Of a stretch of 23,592 nt of DNA, positions 7,652 to 17,798 are shown in pieces. The notes beneath the pieces are model-generated. The model was given only the letters and a program-made list of their open reading frames with translations. It made no database searches and was not told the DNA's origin. A program made the position numbers and the translations under genes. How positions within the stretch are numbered: the stretch's first letter is position 1; every line of letters begins with the position of its first letter. The DNA is from JBGPFS01 sp041483455 (GTDB taxonomy: Bacteria > Chloroflexota > Limnocylindria > Limnocylindrales > CSP1-4), in the NCBI GenBank assembly GCA_041483455.1, contig JBGPFS010000014.1, positions 1-23,592 on the forward strand. The letters run 5' to 3'.

Positions 7652-8591
7652 TCAGCCGCCGTCGAGCAGGGCGAGGACCGGTGCGAGCTCCTCGAGCGAG
7701 GCGCGGGTGATCGGGTCGAGGACGAGCTGGACGTGGCGGATCCCTTCGCGGGCGAAGCCGCGGAGCGCCTCGGCGATGACCTCCGGCGGGCCGACCAGGG
7801 CCGGGGCGTCGCCTTGGGCTGCGTCGCCGCCGTCCCGCCCGGTGCCGGCGGCCAGCCGGACCAGGACGGCCACCGTCCGCTCGATCTCGGCCGGGTCGCG
7901 GCCCGCTGCCAGCGCCGCCGCGTCGACCCGGGTCCGGAGCGGGGCCACGCCCTCGGGCCGGTTGCCCGTGTCCACGAACCAGGCGTTCCAGGCGTCGATG
8001 TGCGGAGCTCCGATCGCCAGCATCCGCTCGCCCGACGAGCCGAGCAGGAGCGGCGGGCCGGCCGCTCGCGGACCGCGCGGCAGGAGCTCGCAGTCGCGGG
8101 CGGTGTAGTAGGTGCCGCTGAAGTCGATGGCGCCCTGGCGGAGGAGCGTCCGGATGATCGTGAACGCCTCCTCGAAGCGGCTGATCCGGTGGTCGAACGG
8201 GAAACCGAACGCGCGGTACTCGGTCTCGTTCCAGCCGGCTCCGAGCCCGAGGATGAGCCGACCGCCGCTGATCTCGTCGACCGTGGCGGCCTTCTTGGCC
8301 AGCATCGTCGGCGCGTGGAAGCTCGTGGCAGCCACGAGCGGGCCCAGCTCCACCCGGGTCGTCGAGGCCGCGATCGCGGCGAGCATCGACCAGCACTCCC
8401 AGGGTCCCCGTGCCGCGACGTCGCCCGCCTGGCGGTAGAGGAGGTGGTCGCCCAGCCAGATCGAGTCGTAGCCCAGATCCTCGACCGCCCGCGCCAGCGC
8501 GAGATACTCGGGCCAGCGGACCTCCCGCTCGACTTCGGGGAGCTGGATCCCGACCTTGAGCGGTCGCCGGGATCGGACCGCTGAGGATCCG

Positions 8592-8599
<8 letters not shown>
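7652..8599 (-). CDS. LLM-class F420-dependent oxidoreductase
   Basis: A 315-residue luciferase-like (TIM-barrel) flavin/F420 oxidoreductase. Typical elements are KVGIQLPE at the first strand, ARAVEDLGYDSIWLGDHLLY, LAAIAASTTRVELGPLV, SFHAPTMLAKKAATVDEISGGRLILGLGAGW, NETEYRAFGFPFDHRISRFEEA, and PPLLLGSSGERMLAIGAPHIDAWNAW. These match the coenzyme F420-type subgroup (hydride transfer between F420H2 and an organic substrate), but FMN use cannot be excluded from sequence. GTG 8597-8599 overlaps the metH stop by eight bases, so translation is probably coupled. Linkage to MetH is suggestive but does not define a substrate. Confidence 0.9.
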
Positions 8600-12482
<3,883 letters not shown>

Positions 12483-12546
12483 GGCTCACAGGTCCGGGGT
12501 CCGGCGGCCCGTCGTCGATGGCGGGCAACGGCCTGGACTCGTCCCG

Positions 12547-12574
12547 AGTGTACCCGTCCGCCCCGGACCGTCAG
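12547..12574 (-). promoter_or_regulatory. Putative metH promoter (CTGACG-16-TACACT)
   Basis: On the minus strand CTGACG (plus 12569-12574) is separated by 16 bases from TACACT (plus 12547-12552). Each hexamer matches 4 of 6 sigma-70 consensus bases. The predicted leader would be about 58 nt before the annotated ATG. Confidence 0.3.
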
Positions 12575-12689
12575 CGGGAGTGGTGCCGGCCGGTGCCTAC
12601 GCGCGCCGGGTCGATCGGAACACGGTCCGGGGACGGTCCGGACGTTCGGGCCGTGGCCGGTGGGTGCGCCTATCCCCGAGGATGGCGCC

Positions 12690-13250
12690 ATGGTCATCGA
12701 CTTCACCGGTTACGCGGGCGACTGCCTCATCACCGGCCGGCTGGCGCTCCACGGCGAGCGTCTGACCGACCACCTGAACGCTCACTCGACCGTTGAGCTC
12801 GAGGCGGTCGTCCTAGAGGACCTCCTCGACGGCCGGCGGGTCGAGGTGCCGGACTTCCGGATCGAGCGCGCGCAGCTCTGCGCGGTCCTCGGGGCCGGGC
12901 CCCGCGGGGCGCGGTTCCTCCGGATCCCCACGGACGAGGGGCGCCTCCAGGCGCAGATCGGGCCCTACGCGATCCTCGGGCGGTTCCACGGGCCGGCCGG
13001 CGCCACGACCCTCCGGTCCTTCACCGACCGGGACGTCATGGTCCCGCTCACCGATGCCACGATCGCCTACGTCGTCGGCGGCATCCTCGAGGTTCGAGAC
13101 GCGCCGACTCTGATCGTGAACCGCGACCTGGCGGCCTGGTTCCGCGAGACGGACGATCAGGTCGGGACGACGCCGACCGCCCCGTCGGGCGGCGGGACCG
13201 GGCGCCGACGCGAGCGAAGGCCGTACCTGGCGCCCGTCTTCGGGCCGTAG
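12690..13250 (+). CDS. Unknown protein with two similar beta-rich halves
   Basis: A 186-residue protein of no family I can name with confidence. ATG 12690 is preceded by GAGGA seven bases upstream (12678-12682). It is divergent from metH across 207 nt. The chain looks like two related halves. Residues about 8-70 run GDCLITGRLALHG, LTDHLN, VELEAVVLED, FRIERAQLCAVLG. Residues about 90-153 run YAILGRFHGPAG, RSFTDRDVMVPLTDATIAYV, LIVNRDLAAWF. Both read as short beta-strand proteins with a small-residue G-R turn. The last 30 residues are Pro/Gly/Arg-rich and probably disordered. There is no signal peptide, TM segment or catalytic motif, and only two Cys. A small cytoplasmic sensor or binding domain is possible, but no function is assigned. 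Confidence 0.75.
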   Translation: MVIDFTGYAGDCLITGRLALHGERLTDHLNAHSTVELEAVVLEDLLDGRRVEVPDFRIERAQLCAVLGAGPRGARFLRIPTDEGRLQAQIGPYAILGRFHGPAGATTLRSFTDRDVMVPLTDATIAYVVGGILEVRDAPTLIVNRDLAAWFRETDDQVGTTPTAPSGGGTGRRRERRPYLAPVFGP

Positions 13251-13275
13251 CGGGTGGGGTCGGTCGAGGGGCGTC

Positions 13276-13295
13276 GGGCGCTCCGCCAGGCGCCC
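13276..13295. terminator. Possible hairpin between convergent genes
   Basis: GGGCGC (13276-13281) and GCGCCC (13290-13295) form a 6-bp stem with an 8-base loop in the 64-nt gap between two convergent stop codons. There is no T-run, so this is a weak candidate supported mainly by position. Confidence 0.3.
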
Positions 13296-13314
13296 CGGTC
13301 GTTCGGACGTTCCA

Positions 13315-14343
13315 TCAGAGGTCGACGATCGATCTCGGTGCCGACCGAGGTCCGTAGGCGGGCGCCCGGATCCCGCTCACCTCGAGGAGCCTGACGACCC
13401 GGCCGCGCTGCCCTCGCCACGGTTCCAGGAGCTCCAGCATCCGGGCGTCCGTGCCTCGCGGTTCATGGGCCAGGGCCCAGCAGACCAGGTTCGGCAGGTG
13501 GAAGTCGCCGATGCTGACCGCGTCCGGGTCGCCGAGCGCCGCCCGGACGGCCTCGGCCGCCGTCCACGGCCCGACCCCCGGCACGGCCTGCAGGAGGGCC
13601 AGGGCGGCCAGCGGATCGAGCCTCGTCGCCGTCTCGAGGCGGGCCGCCAGGATCCCGATCCGCCGGATCGTCTCCGCCCGGCGTCGCTCCACGCCGAGCG
13701 GATGGAAGGCGTGGTACGGGAGCCGCGCCAGGCGGGCGGGGTCGGGCTGGAGTCGCAGGCCGAACGGGCCGGGCGCCTCCTCGCCATAGGTTCGGACGAG
13801 GGCCCGATAGGCCGACCGGGCCTCGGTCCCGGTGACCTTCTGGCCGAGGACGGCAGGGATGAGCGCCTCGACCACCGCGTCCGTCCGCCCGAACCGCAGC
13901 CCGGCGAAGCGGCGGACGAGCTCGTCGAGGAGCGGGTGGTCGGGCCGGAACGCGGGTGGGTCGTCGGCGAGGCCGAGGAGCGCCGGCACGTGGGCGACAG
14001 CCCAGCCAGCGCCCGGCCCCCAGGCCCTGGCCCGTGCGACGATCGACCCGGGAGCCGGTCCCGAACCCGGTACGGAACCCGGGCCGGCACCTGGCCCGCC
14101 GCCGGGCGCCGTCTCGAGCACGATCTCGGTCGTCGCGGGACCGTCCGGGGTCCGGCTCGCCCGGCGGACGCGCCGGGCCCCGAGCTGGATCGTCGGATCG
14201 CCGACGCCGGTGGCCAGCGGCCCGAGCGTCCGGACGAGGTCGAGCGGGCCGTCGACCGGCCAGATCCGTTCGGCATCGGGCGGAGCCGGCGGGCTGGGCG
14301 GTGCCGGCGAGCGGGACGGTGCCGGCGAGCGGGGCGGTGTCAT
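13315..14343 (-). CDS. AlkA-like DNA-3-methyladenine glycosylase
   Basis: A 342-residue HhH-GPD superfamily base-excision glycosylase that removes alkylated bases. The N-terminus (about 1-24) is Pro/Ser/Ala-rich. A beta-rich AlkA N-domain-like part follows (DLVRTLGPLATGVGDPTIQLG...IVARARAWGPGAGW), interrupted by a Gly/Pro low-complexity insert at 81-100. The catalytic domain has LIPAVLGQKVTGTEA, the hairpin AVPGVGPWTAAEA (about 253-265) and the probable catalytic Asp280 in IGDFHLPN. No FeS-cluster Cys set is present, consistent with AlkA rather than Nth. ATG 14343 was chosen over an in-frame ATG at 14379 because TACCAT lies exactly seven bases upstream of it and the longer form would run into the divergent lipoprotein start. 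It converges with the unknown protein at 12690-13250. Confidence 0.88.
   Translation of the reverse strand: MTPPRSPAPSRSPAPPSPPAPPDAERIWPVDGPLDLVRTLGPLATGVGDPTIQLGARRVRRASRTPDGPATTEIVLETAPGGGPGAGPGSVPGSGPAPGSIVARARAWGPGAGWAVAHVPALLGLADDPPAFRPDHPLLDELVRRFAGLRFGRTDAVVEALIPAVLGQKVTGTEARSAYRALVRTYGEEAPGPFGLRLQPDPARLARLPYHAFHPLGVERRRAETIRRIGILAARLETATRLDPLAALALLQAVPGVGPWTAAEAVRAALGDPDAVSIGDFHLPNLVCWALAHEPRGTDARMLELLEPWRGQRGRVVRLLEVSGIRAPAYGPRSAPRSIVDL
14299..14334 (-). repeat. 18-nt x2 tandem repeat in the glycosylase N-terminus
   Basis: Units at 14299-14316 and 14317-14334 differ at one base. They encode a six-residue Ser-Pro-Ala-Pro-type repeat just after the start codon of the AlkA-like gene. 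The period is six codons, so length change keeps the frame. Confidence 0.8.
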
Positions 14344-14350
14344 CGTCGGG

Positions 14351-14360
14351 ATGGTAGCGT
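14351..14360. promoter_or_regulatory. Bidirectional -10 region sharing one TA step
   Basis: On the minus strand TACCAT (14356-14351) ends seven bases before the glycosylase ATG. On the plus strand TAGCGT (14355-14360) ends seven bases before the lipoprotein GTG. The two boxes use the same T14355-A14356 step. Both transcripts would begin at the start codon. No convincing -35 was seen on either side. Confidence 0.45.
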
Positions 14361-14367
14361 CCGGACC

Positions 14368-14895
14368 GTGCAGCTCCATCGACCCTCCGCCGCCATCCTG
14401 CTCGCCGCGTTCGGGACCGTCCTCGTGTCGGCCTGCGGTGGCTCGTCGGGCAGCGCCTCGGCGGTTCCATCCGGCGCCATCCAGGTCGAGATCCGATACG
14501 TGGTCGAGGGCCCCGCGGCGAGCGGCCCGCGCGTCGCCCATGCCCAGGTCGCGGACCCGACCGGGAAGCTCGTCGGCTCGATCGTCCTCGCGTCGTCGGG
14601 AGCGGTGGACGTCGGCGCGATCGCCCTCGCACCCGGCCCCTACAGCCTCTTCGCCTGGCACGAATCGAGCACCGGGCCGAGCGGCTCACCGGTCCACTCG
14701 CAGACCTGCGGGGCGCCGATCGTCGTCCCGGCCACGGCACCCTTCGTCGTCACGGTCACGGTGGCGCGGATCGGCGCGTGCATCACCGAGACGAACCTCG
14801 ACCTGACCCCGGAGCCGAGCGCGCCCTCCGCCGCCCCGACCGCCGCCCCGACCGCCGTCCCGAGCGGACCGCCGAGCGTCGTCCCGAGCGACTGA
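14368..14895 (+). CDS. Small secreted lipoprotein
   Basis: A 175-residue predicted lipoprotein with GTG start. A basic N-terminus (VQLHRPS) and hydrophobic core (AAILLAAFGTVL) lead to the lipobox LVSAC with Cys23. After cleavage a Gly/Ser linker precedes a single beta-rich domain (GAIQVEIRYVVEG, AHAQVADPTGKLVGSIVL, VDVGAIALAPGPYSLFAWHESS). Two Cys in this domain (in QTCGAPI and IGACITE) could form a disulfide. The alternating strands and PGxYxLxAW turn resemble carboxypeptidase-regulatory/transthyretin-like or CnaB-like folds, a guess only. The C-terminus is a Pro/Ala/Ser/Thr tail with repeated AAPT/PS units, suggesting a cell-surface location. There is no SD; a TAGCGT box seven bases upstream supports the GTG. 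Confidence 0.75.
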   Translation: MQLHRPSAAILLAAFGTVLVSACGGSSGSASAVPSGAIQVEIRYVVEGPAASGPRVAHAQVADPTGKLVGSIVLASSGAVDVGAIALAPGPYSLFAWHESSTGPSGSPVHSQTCGAPIVVPATAPFVVTVTVARIGACITETNLDLTPEPSAPSAAPTAAPTAVPSGPPSVVPSD

Positions 14896-14907
14896 CCGAG
14901 CCGGCCC

Positions 14908-14928
14908 CGTCGCCCCCGGCGGGCGACG
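14908..14928. terminator. Hairpin between convergent lipoprotein and tryptophanase genes
   Basis: CGTCGCCC (14908-14915), loop CCGGC, then GGGCGACG (14921-14928): a perfect 8-bp GC-rich stem placed 12 nt after one stop and 25 nt from the other. It has no U-tract, so a bidirectional terminator is likely by position rather than by canonical form. Confidence 0.5.
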
Positions 14929-14952
14929 CCCACGAGCGCCGTCCCGCCGCCG

Positions 14953-16335
14953 CTACGCCAGCGGCTCGAACCGGGCGGTGAAGTGGCGGAGAGCCGCCGG
15001 CTCCTCGACGATCCGGAAGCCACGCAGCTCGGAGGCCCGCCCGGCGACCGACCGGACGACCTCGATCACGTAGTCGACGTGCGACTGGGTATAGGTCCGG
15101 CGGGGGATCGCCAGGCGGACCAGGTCCATCGCGGCCGCCGTCTCGGTCCCGTCCGGGTGCCGCCCGAACATCACCGTCCCGATCTCGCAGCCGCGGATCC
15201 CGCCGGCCTCGTAGAGCGCGGCGGCCAGCGCCTGCCCCGGGTAGGCCAGCGGCGGGATGTGCTGCAGGAGCGCCCGGGCATCGATGTACACCGCGTGCCC
15301 GCCGATCGGCTTGACCACCGGGACCCCGGCCGCGTCGAGCGCGTCGCCGAGGTAGGCCGTGGAGCGGATCCGGTAGCGCAGGTAATCCTCATCGACGACT
15401 TCGCGGAGACCCTGGGCGATCGCCTCGAGATCCCGTCCGGCGAGGCCGCCGTAGGTCGGGAAGCCCTCGGTCAGGATGAGCAGGTTCCGACAGCGCTCGG
15501 CCAGCCGGTCGTCGTTCAGGGCGAGCCAGCCGCCGATGTTCGCCAGCCCATCCTTCTTCGCGCTCATCGTCATCCCGTCGGCGAGGGCCGCGAAGTCGAG
15601 GACGATCTCCGGGATCGAGCGGTCCGCCTGGCCCGGCTCGCGCTGCTTGACGAACCAGGCGTTCTCGGCGAACCGGCAGGCGTCCAGGAAGAGCGGCACG
15701 CCGTGCCGATCGCAGACCGCCCGCACCGCCCGCAGGTTCTCGAGCGAGACCGGCTGGCCGCCACCCGAGTTGTTGGTGATCGTCACGAACACGGCCGGGA
15801 TGTTCGCGGCGCCGCGGGCCGCGATGAACGCGTCGAGCGCGGCCGTGTCCATGTTCCCCTTGAACGGGTGGATGAGCGCCGGCTGGCGGCCTTCGGGGAT
15901 CACCAGGTCGACCGCCTCGGCGCCGGTCGCCTCGACGTTCGCCCGGGTCGTGTCGAAATGGGTGTTGTTCGGGATCGCCCGACCCGGACCGCCGATGACG
16001 CTGAACAGGATCTTCTCGGCCGCCCGACCCTGGTGGGTGGGGATGACGTGCCGGAACGGGAAGAGCGCCTGGACGCTCTCGAGGAAGATGTACCAGGAAG
16101 GGGAGCCGGCGTACGACTCGTCGCCGTGCTGGATCGCGGCCCACTGGTCGCGGCTCATCGCGCCCGTCCCCGAGTCGGTCAGGAGGTCGATGAGGACGTC
16201 GTCGGCGTGGATGCCGAAGAGGTTCCAGCCGGCTGCCGCCAGGGCCGCGTGCCGCTCGTCGCGGGTCGTGAGCCGGATCGGCTCGACCGAGTGGATCCGG
16301 AACGGCTCGATGATCGTGCGGAAGCTGTCGGGCAT
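14953..16335 (-). CDS. tnaA: Tryptophanase (tryptophan indole-lyase)
   Basis: A 460-residue PLP beta-eliminating lyase splitting tryptophan into indole, pyruvate and ammonia. Motifs include PTHQGRAAE (about 99-107), NNSGGGQPVSLENL (about 188-201), the PLP-site segment DACRFAENAWF, the Schiff-base Lys261 in MSAKKDG, and EGFPTYGGLAGRD. Two positions separate tryptophanase from tyrosine phenol-lyase. The C-terminal ALRHFTARF has His451 (E. coli TnaA His463), where tyrosine phenol-lyase has Phe. RGCEIG has Ile385, where tyrosine phenol-lyase has its phenol-binding Arg. Both favour tryptophanase. The MSAKKDGLANIGG segment is nearer tyrosine phenol-lyase wording, so biochemical overlap is possible. 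No TnaC leader or tnaB permease is present. TATCCT seven bases before ATG suggests a leaderless transcript. It is divergent from the DinB-fold gene with a 34-nt gap. Confidence 0.9.
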   Translation of the reverse strand: MPDSFRTIIEPFRIHSVEPIRLTTRDERHAALAAAGWNLFGIHADDVLIDLLTDSGTGAMSRDQWAAIQHGDESYAGSPSWYIFLESVQALFPFRHVIPTHQGRAAEKILFSVIGGPGRAIPNNTHFDTTRANVEATGAEAVDLVIPEGRQPALIHPFKGNMDTAALDAFIAARGAANIPAVFVTITNNSGGGQPVSLENLRAVRAVCDRHGVPLFLDACRFAENAWFVKQREPGQADRSIPEIVLDFAALADGMTMSAKKDGLANIGGWLALNDDRLAERCRNLLILTEGFPTYGGLAGRDLEAIAQGLREVVDEDYLRYRIRSTAYLGDALDAAGVPVVKPIGGHAVYIDARALLQHIPPLAYPGQALAAALYEAGGIRGCEIGTVMFGRHPDGTETAAAMDLVRLAIPRRTYTQSHVDYVIEVVRSVAGRASELRGFRIVEEPAALRHFTARFEPLA

Positions 16336-16342
16336 CGCGCCG

Positions 16343-16348
16343 AGGATA
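16343..16348 (-). promoter_or_regulatory. Putative -10 box (TATCCT) of leaderless tnaA
   Basis: TATCCT on the minus strand is separated from the tnaA ATG by seven bases, with no SD. The tnaA-dinB gap is only 34 bp, so a long regulatory leader such as TnaC is excluded. Confidence 0.5.
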
Positions 16349-16369
16349 CGCCCCGGGTGGGCTATCGTG

Positions 16370-16939
16370 ATGCCGTCTCGACCCGCAGCGGAGCGTCCCG
16401 TGCCGTCCTCACCCGATCCGGTCAGCCAGGCGAAGGCGTACCAGGACCATCTCCTCGGCGCGCTCGGCGGCGACGACCCGGCGGTCGCCCAGGCCCAGAC
16501 GCCGGCCCGGCTGCGGGCGCTGGTGGCCGAAGCCGGGGCGGACCTCCGCGCGCGCCCCGCCCCGACCGAGTGGTCGGTCCTCGAGTGCATCGGCCACATC
16601 TGGGACGCGGAGGTGGCCTCGTCGAGCCGGTATCGCTGGATCGTCGCGCACGACCGACCGGACCTGCCTGGCTACGACCAGGACGCCTGGGCGGACCGGC
16701 TCCACGTCACGGAGGCGCCGATCGAGGAGATCCTGGCCGCGTTCGAGGGCCTCCGGGAGGCCAACCTGGGCCTGTGGCGCCGGAGCTCCGCAGCGGAGCG
16801 AGCCCGGGTCGGCATCCACCGGGAGCGCGGTCCCGAGAGCTACGACCTGACGTTCCGGCTGATCGCCGGCCACGATCGGGTCCACCTGGCCCAGGCCCGG
16901 GCGGCGCTTGAGGCCGTTCGCTCGGCGACCGGCCGCTGA
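16370..16939 (+). CDS. DinB-like (DinB_2) four-helix protein
   Basis: A 189-residue DinB/YfiT-superfamily protein, probably a metal-dependent enzyme or thiol transferase-like fold. The three metal-ligand histidines are visible: His76 in ECIGHIWDAE, and His168 and His172 in IAGHDRVHLAQ. LRARPAPTEWSVLECIGHI is the classic DinB_2 second-helix segment (W-S-V/x-x-E-x-x-x-H), and the C-terminal RVHLAQARAAL is also typical. The name derives from a DNA-damage-inducible Bacillus gene and does not itself indicate DNA repair. The substrate is unknown; proposed activities across the family include bacillithiol or mycothiol chemistry. ATG 16370 is preceded directly by an in-frame GTG (16367), so the start could be one codon earlier. 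No SD is evident. Confidence 0.85.
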   Translation: MPSRPAAERPVPSSPDPVSQAKAYQDHLLGALGGDDPAVAQAQTPARLRALVAEAGADLRARPAPTEWSVLECIGHIWDAEVASSSRYRWIVAHDRPDLPGYDQDAWADRLHVTEAPIEEILAAFEGLREANLGLWRRSSAAERARVGIHRERGPESYDLTFRLIAGHDRVHLAQARAALEAVRSATGR

Positions 16940-16955
16940 CCTCGCCGAGCCCGCC

Positions 16956-16975
16956 TCGAGACCTGGGGGTCTCGA
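16956..16975 (+). terminator. Hairpin after the DinB-like gene
   Basis: TCGAGACC (16956-16963), TGGG loop, then GGTCTCGA (16968-16975) make a perfect 8-bp stem 16 nt after the stop, followed by ATCTT. The tail is only weakly T-rich, so termination is probable but not canonical. Confidence 0.45.
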
Positions 16976-16985
16976 ATCTTGGGGG

Positions 16986-17014
16986 TTGCGCGAACGCGCG
17001 GAAGGCCCTACGCT
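16986..17014 (+). promoter_or_regulatory. Putative sigma-70 promoter of the zinc-ribbon gene (TTGCGC-17-TACGCT)
   Basis: TTGCGC (16986-16991) and TACGCT (17009-17014) are separated by 17 bases. The expected start lies near 17021, giving a leader of about 110 nt before the TTG start codon. This is the best-spaced two-box promoter in the window. Confidence 0.45.
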
Positions 17015-17020
17015 CGCCTC

Positions 17021-17130
17021 GTCTCCGCTGGGAGACTTAGAAGAAACGTTCGGCGCTCACGATCCACTCCTCTCACGGGTTCCGCGAGAAAACGGTCGCG
17101 GACACCGGGCAAGAGACGGAGTGGTTTTCT
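17021..17130 (+). other. Structured 5' leader of the zinc-ribbon gene (candidate cis-RNA)
   Basis: The predicted transcript opens with a perfect 6-bp hairpin: GTCTCC (17021-17026), GCTG loop, GGAGAC (17031-17036). An A-rich stretch follows (about 17037-17047), then a second perfect 7-bp hairpin, TCCGCGA (17081-17087) and TCGCGGA (17096-17102), with an A-rich loop. ACGGAG (about 17116-17121) and a TTTTCTT tract lead to the TTG start. The region is visibly less GC-rich than its surroundings and contains no open frame of note. It does not match a riboswitch class I recognise. Confidence 0.35.
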
Positions 17131-17496
17131 TTGTACTCGGACAAGATCCTCGCCTGCGCCGACTGCGGCCAGGAATTCACCTTCACCGCCAGTGAGCAGG
17201 AGTTCTACTCCCAGCGCGGCTTCACCGAGCCGCGCCGCTGCGGCAGCTGCCGAGCGAGCCGCAAGGCCGCCCGCGGCGATACCGGCGGCGGCTCCAGCTA
17301 CGGCGGCGGCTCCAGCTACGGCGGCGGCTCCAGCTACGGCGGCGGCAGCTCCAGCTACGGCGGCGGCGCCTCGCGCGGGCCGCGCGAGATGTTCACCGCG
17401 ACCTGCTCGAGCTGCGGCAAGGACGCCCAGGTGCCCTTCCGCCCCACGAGCGGCAAGCCGGTCTACTGCAACGACTGCTTCGCCAGCCGCCGCTGA
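17131..17496 (+). CDS. Double zinc-ribbon protein with Gly-Ser-Tyr repeat linker
   Basis: A 121-residue protein with two treble-clef-like zinc ribbons. The first (residues 4-45) has Cys9/Cys12 (CADC) and Cys37/Cys40 (CGSC) with the QEFTFTASEQEFYSQRGF core of the 'probable zinc-ribbon' (zf-trcl type) family. The second (88-121) has Cys92/Cys95 (CSSC) and Cys113/Cys116 (CNDC) with VPFRPTSGKPVYCNDCF, the CxxC-x17-CxxC module common in such proteins. Between them lie GGGSSY repeats (about 52-80), flexible and low-complexity. The start codon is TTG 17131, the only suitable start before the first motif, with ACGGAG upstream. Nucleic-acid or protein binding is likely, but the target is unknown. A rare start codon and long leader suggest regulated translation. 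Confidence 0.85.
   Translation: MYSDKILACADCGQEFTFTASEQEFYSQRGFTEPRRCGSCRASRKAARGDTGGGSSYGGGSSYGGGSSYGGGSSSYGGGASRGPREMFTATCSSCGKDAQVPFRPTSGKPVYCNDCFASRR
17284..17358 (+). repeat. 18-nt tandem repeat encoding GGGSSY units
   Basis: Three identical 18-base units (17284-17301, 17302-17319, 17320-17337) are followed by a 21-base variant (17338-17358) with one extra Ser codon. They encode the linker between the two zinc ribbons. Nucleotide identity beyond what the protein requires indicates recent unit duplication. Confidence 0.92.
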
Positions 17497-17534
17497 GCGA
17501 GGCAGGGCGCCATCGCGGCTGCCCTGACGTCGAC

Positions 17535-17563
17535 CGAAGGCCCGGGTCCTGCCCGGGCCTTCG
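17535..17563 (+). terminator. Strong intrinsic-terminator-like hairpin
   Basis: CGAAGGCCCGGG (17535-17546), loop TCCTG, then CCCGGGCCTTCG (17552-17563): a perfect 12-bp stem 38 nt after the zinc-ribbon stop. There is no long T-run (CGATTCC follows). It isolates the zinc-ribbon transcript from the DUF2277 operon. Confidence 0.7.
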
Positions 17564-17584
17564 CGATTCCCGGCGCCGTTCGGC

Positions 17585-17590
17585 TACCCT
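17585..17590 (+). promoter_or_regulatory. Putative -10 box (TACCCT) of the leaderless DUF2277 operon
   Basis: TACCCT is followed by seven bases and then the ATG at 17598, with no SD between. A weak TTCGCG (17560-17565) could be a -35 but with a 19-base spacer. Confidence 0.45.
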
Positions 17591-17597
17591 TTCGACC

Positions 17598-17798
17598 ATG
17601 TGCCGAAGCATCAAGACCCTCCATCGCCACGCCGAGCCGCCGATGCCGGCCGAGGTCGACGCCGCAGCGCTCCAGTTCGTGCGCAAGATCAGCGGCTATC
17701 GCGCGCCGTCCCGGGCCAATTCAGCGGCGTTCGACGCCGCCGTGGCCGAGGTCGCGGCCGCCTCGCAGCGCCTCCTCGACGCCCTGACCCCGCGATGA
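17598..17798 (+). CDS. DUF2277 family protein
   Basis: A 66-residue protein that matches DUF2277 end to end. It begins MCRSIKTLHRHAEPP, then AAALQFVRKISGYRAPSRAN and AAFDAAVAEVAAASQRLLDAL. The invariant MCR start, the VRKxSG turn and the SxAN-x-AAF helix are all present, and the length is normal for the family. The family is small, cytoplasmic and helical, with no known function; the conserved Cys2 right after Met is notable. It is the first gene of a tight operon: its TGA overlaps the next ATG (ATGA at 17795-17798). Being translationally coupled to a PLP decarboxylase-like gene and fdhD is a context clue but not proof of a shared role. Confidence 0.95.
   Translation: MCRSIKTLHRHAEPPMPAEVDAAALQFVRKISGYRAPSRANSAAFDAAVAEVAAASQRLLDALTPR

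Noticed and set aside
12483..12689. Cobalamin or SAM riboswitch upstream of metH
   Set aside because: I looked for the B12-box and SAM-I core words on the minus strand and found none; the leader predicted from the nearest promoter is only about 58 nt.
14344..14379. Longer glycosylase start at ATG 14379
   Set aside because: It would overlap the divergent lipoprotein GTG and its own GGAGGG is too close to the ATG. The ATG at 14343 has a TACCAT box at exactly seven bases, matching other genes in the window.
14953..16335. Tyrosine phenol-lyase
   Set aside because: The phenol-binding Arg and the C-terminal Phe of that enzyme are Ile385 and His451 here, as in tryptophanase.
17284..17358. CRISPR-like array
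   Set aside because: The repeats are contiguous, in frame and without spacers; they encode a Gly-Ser-Tyr linker.
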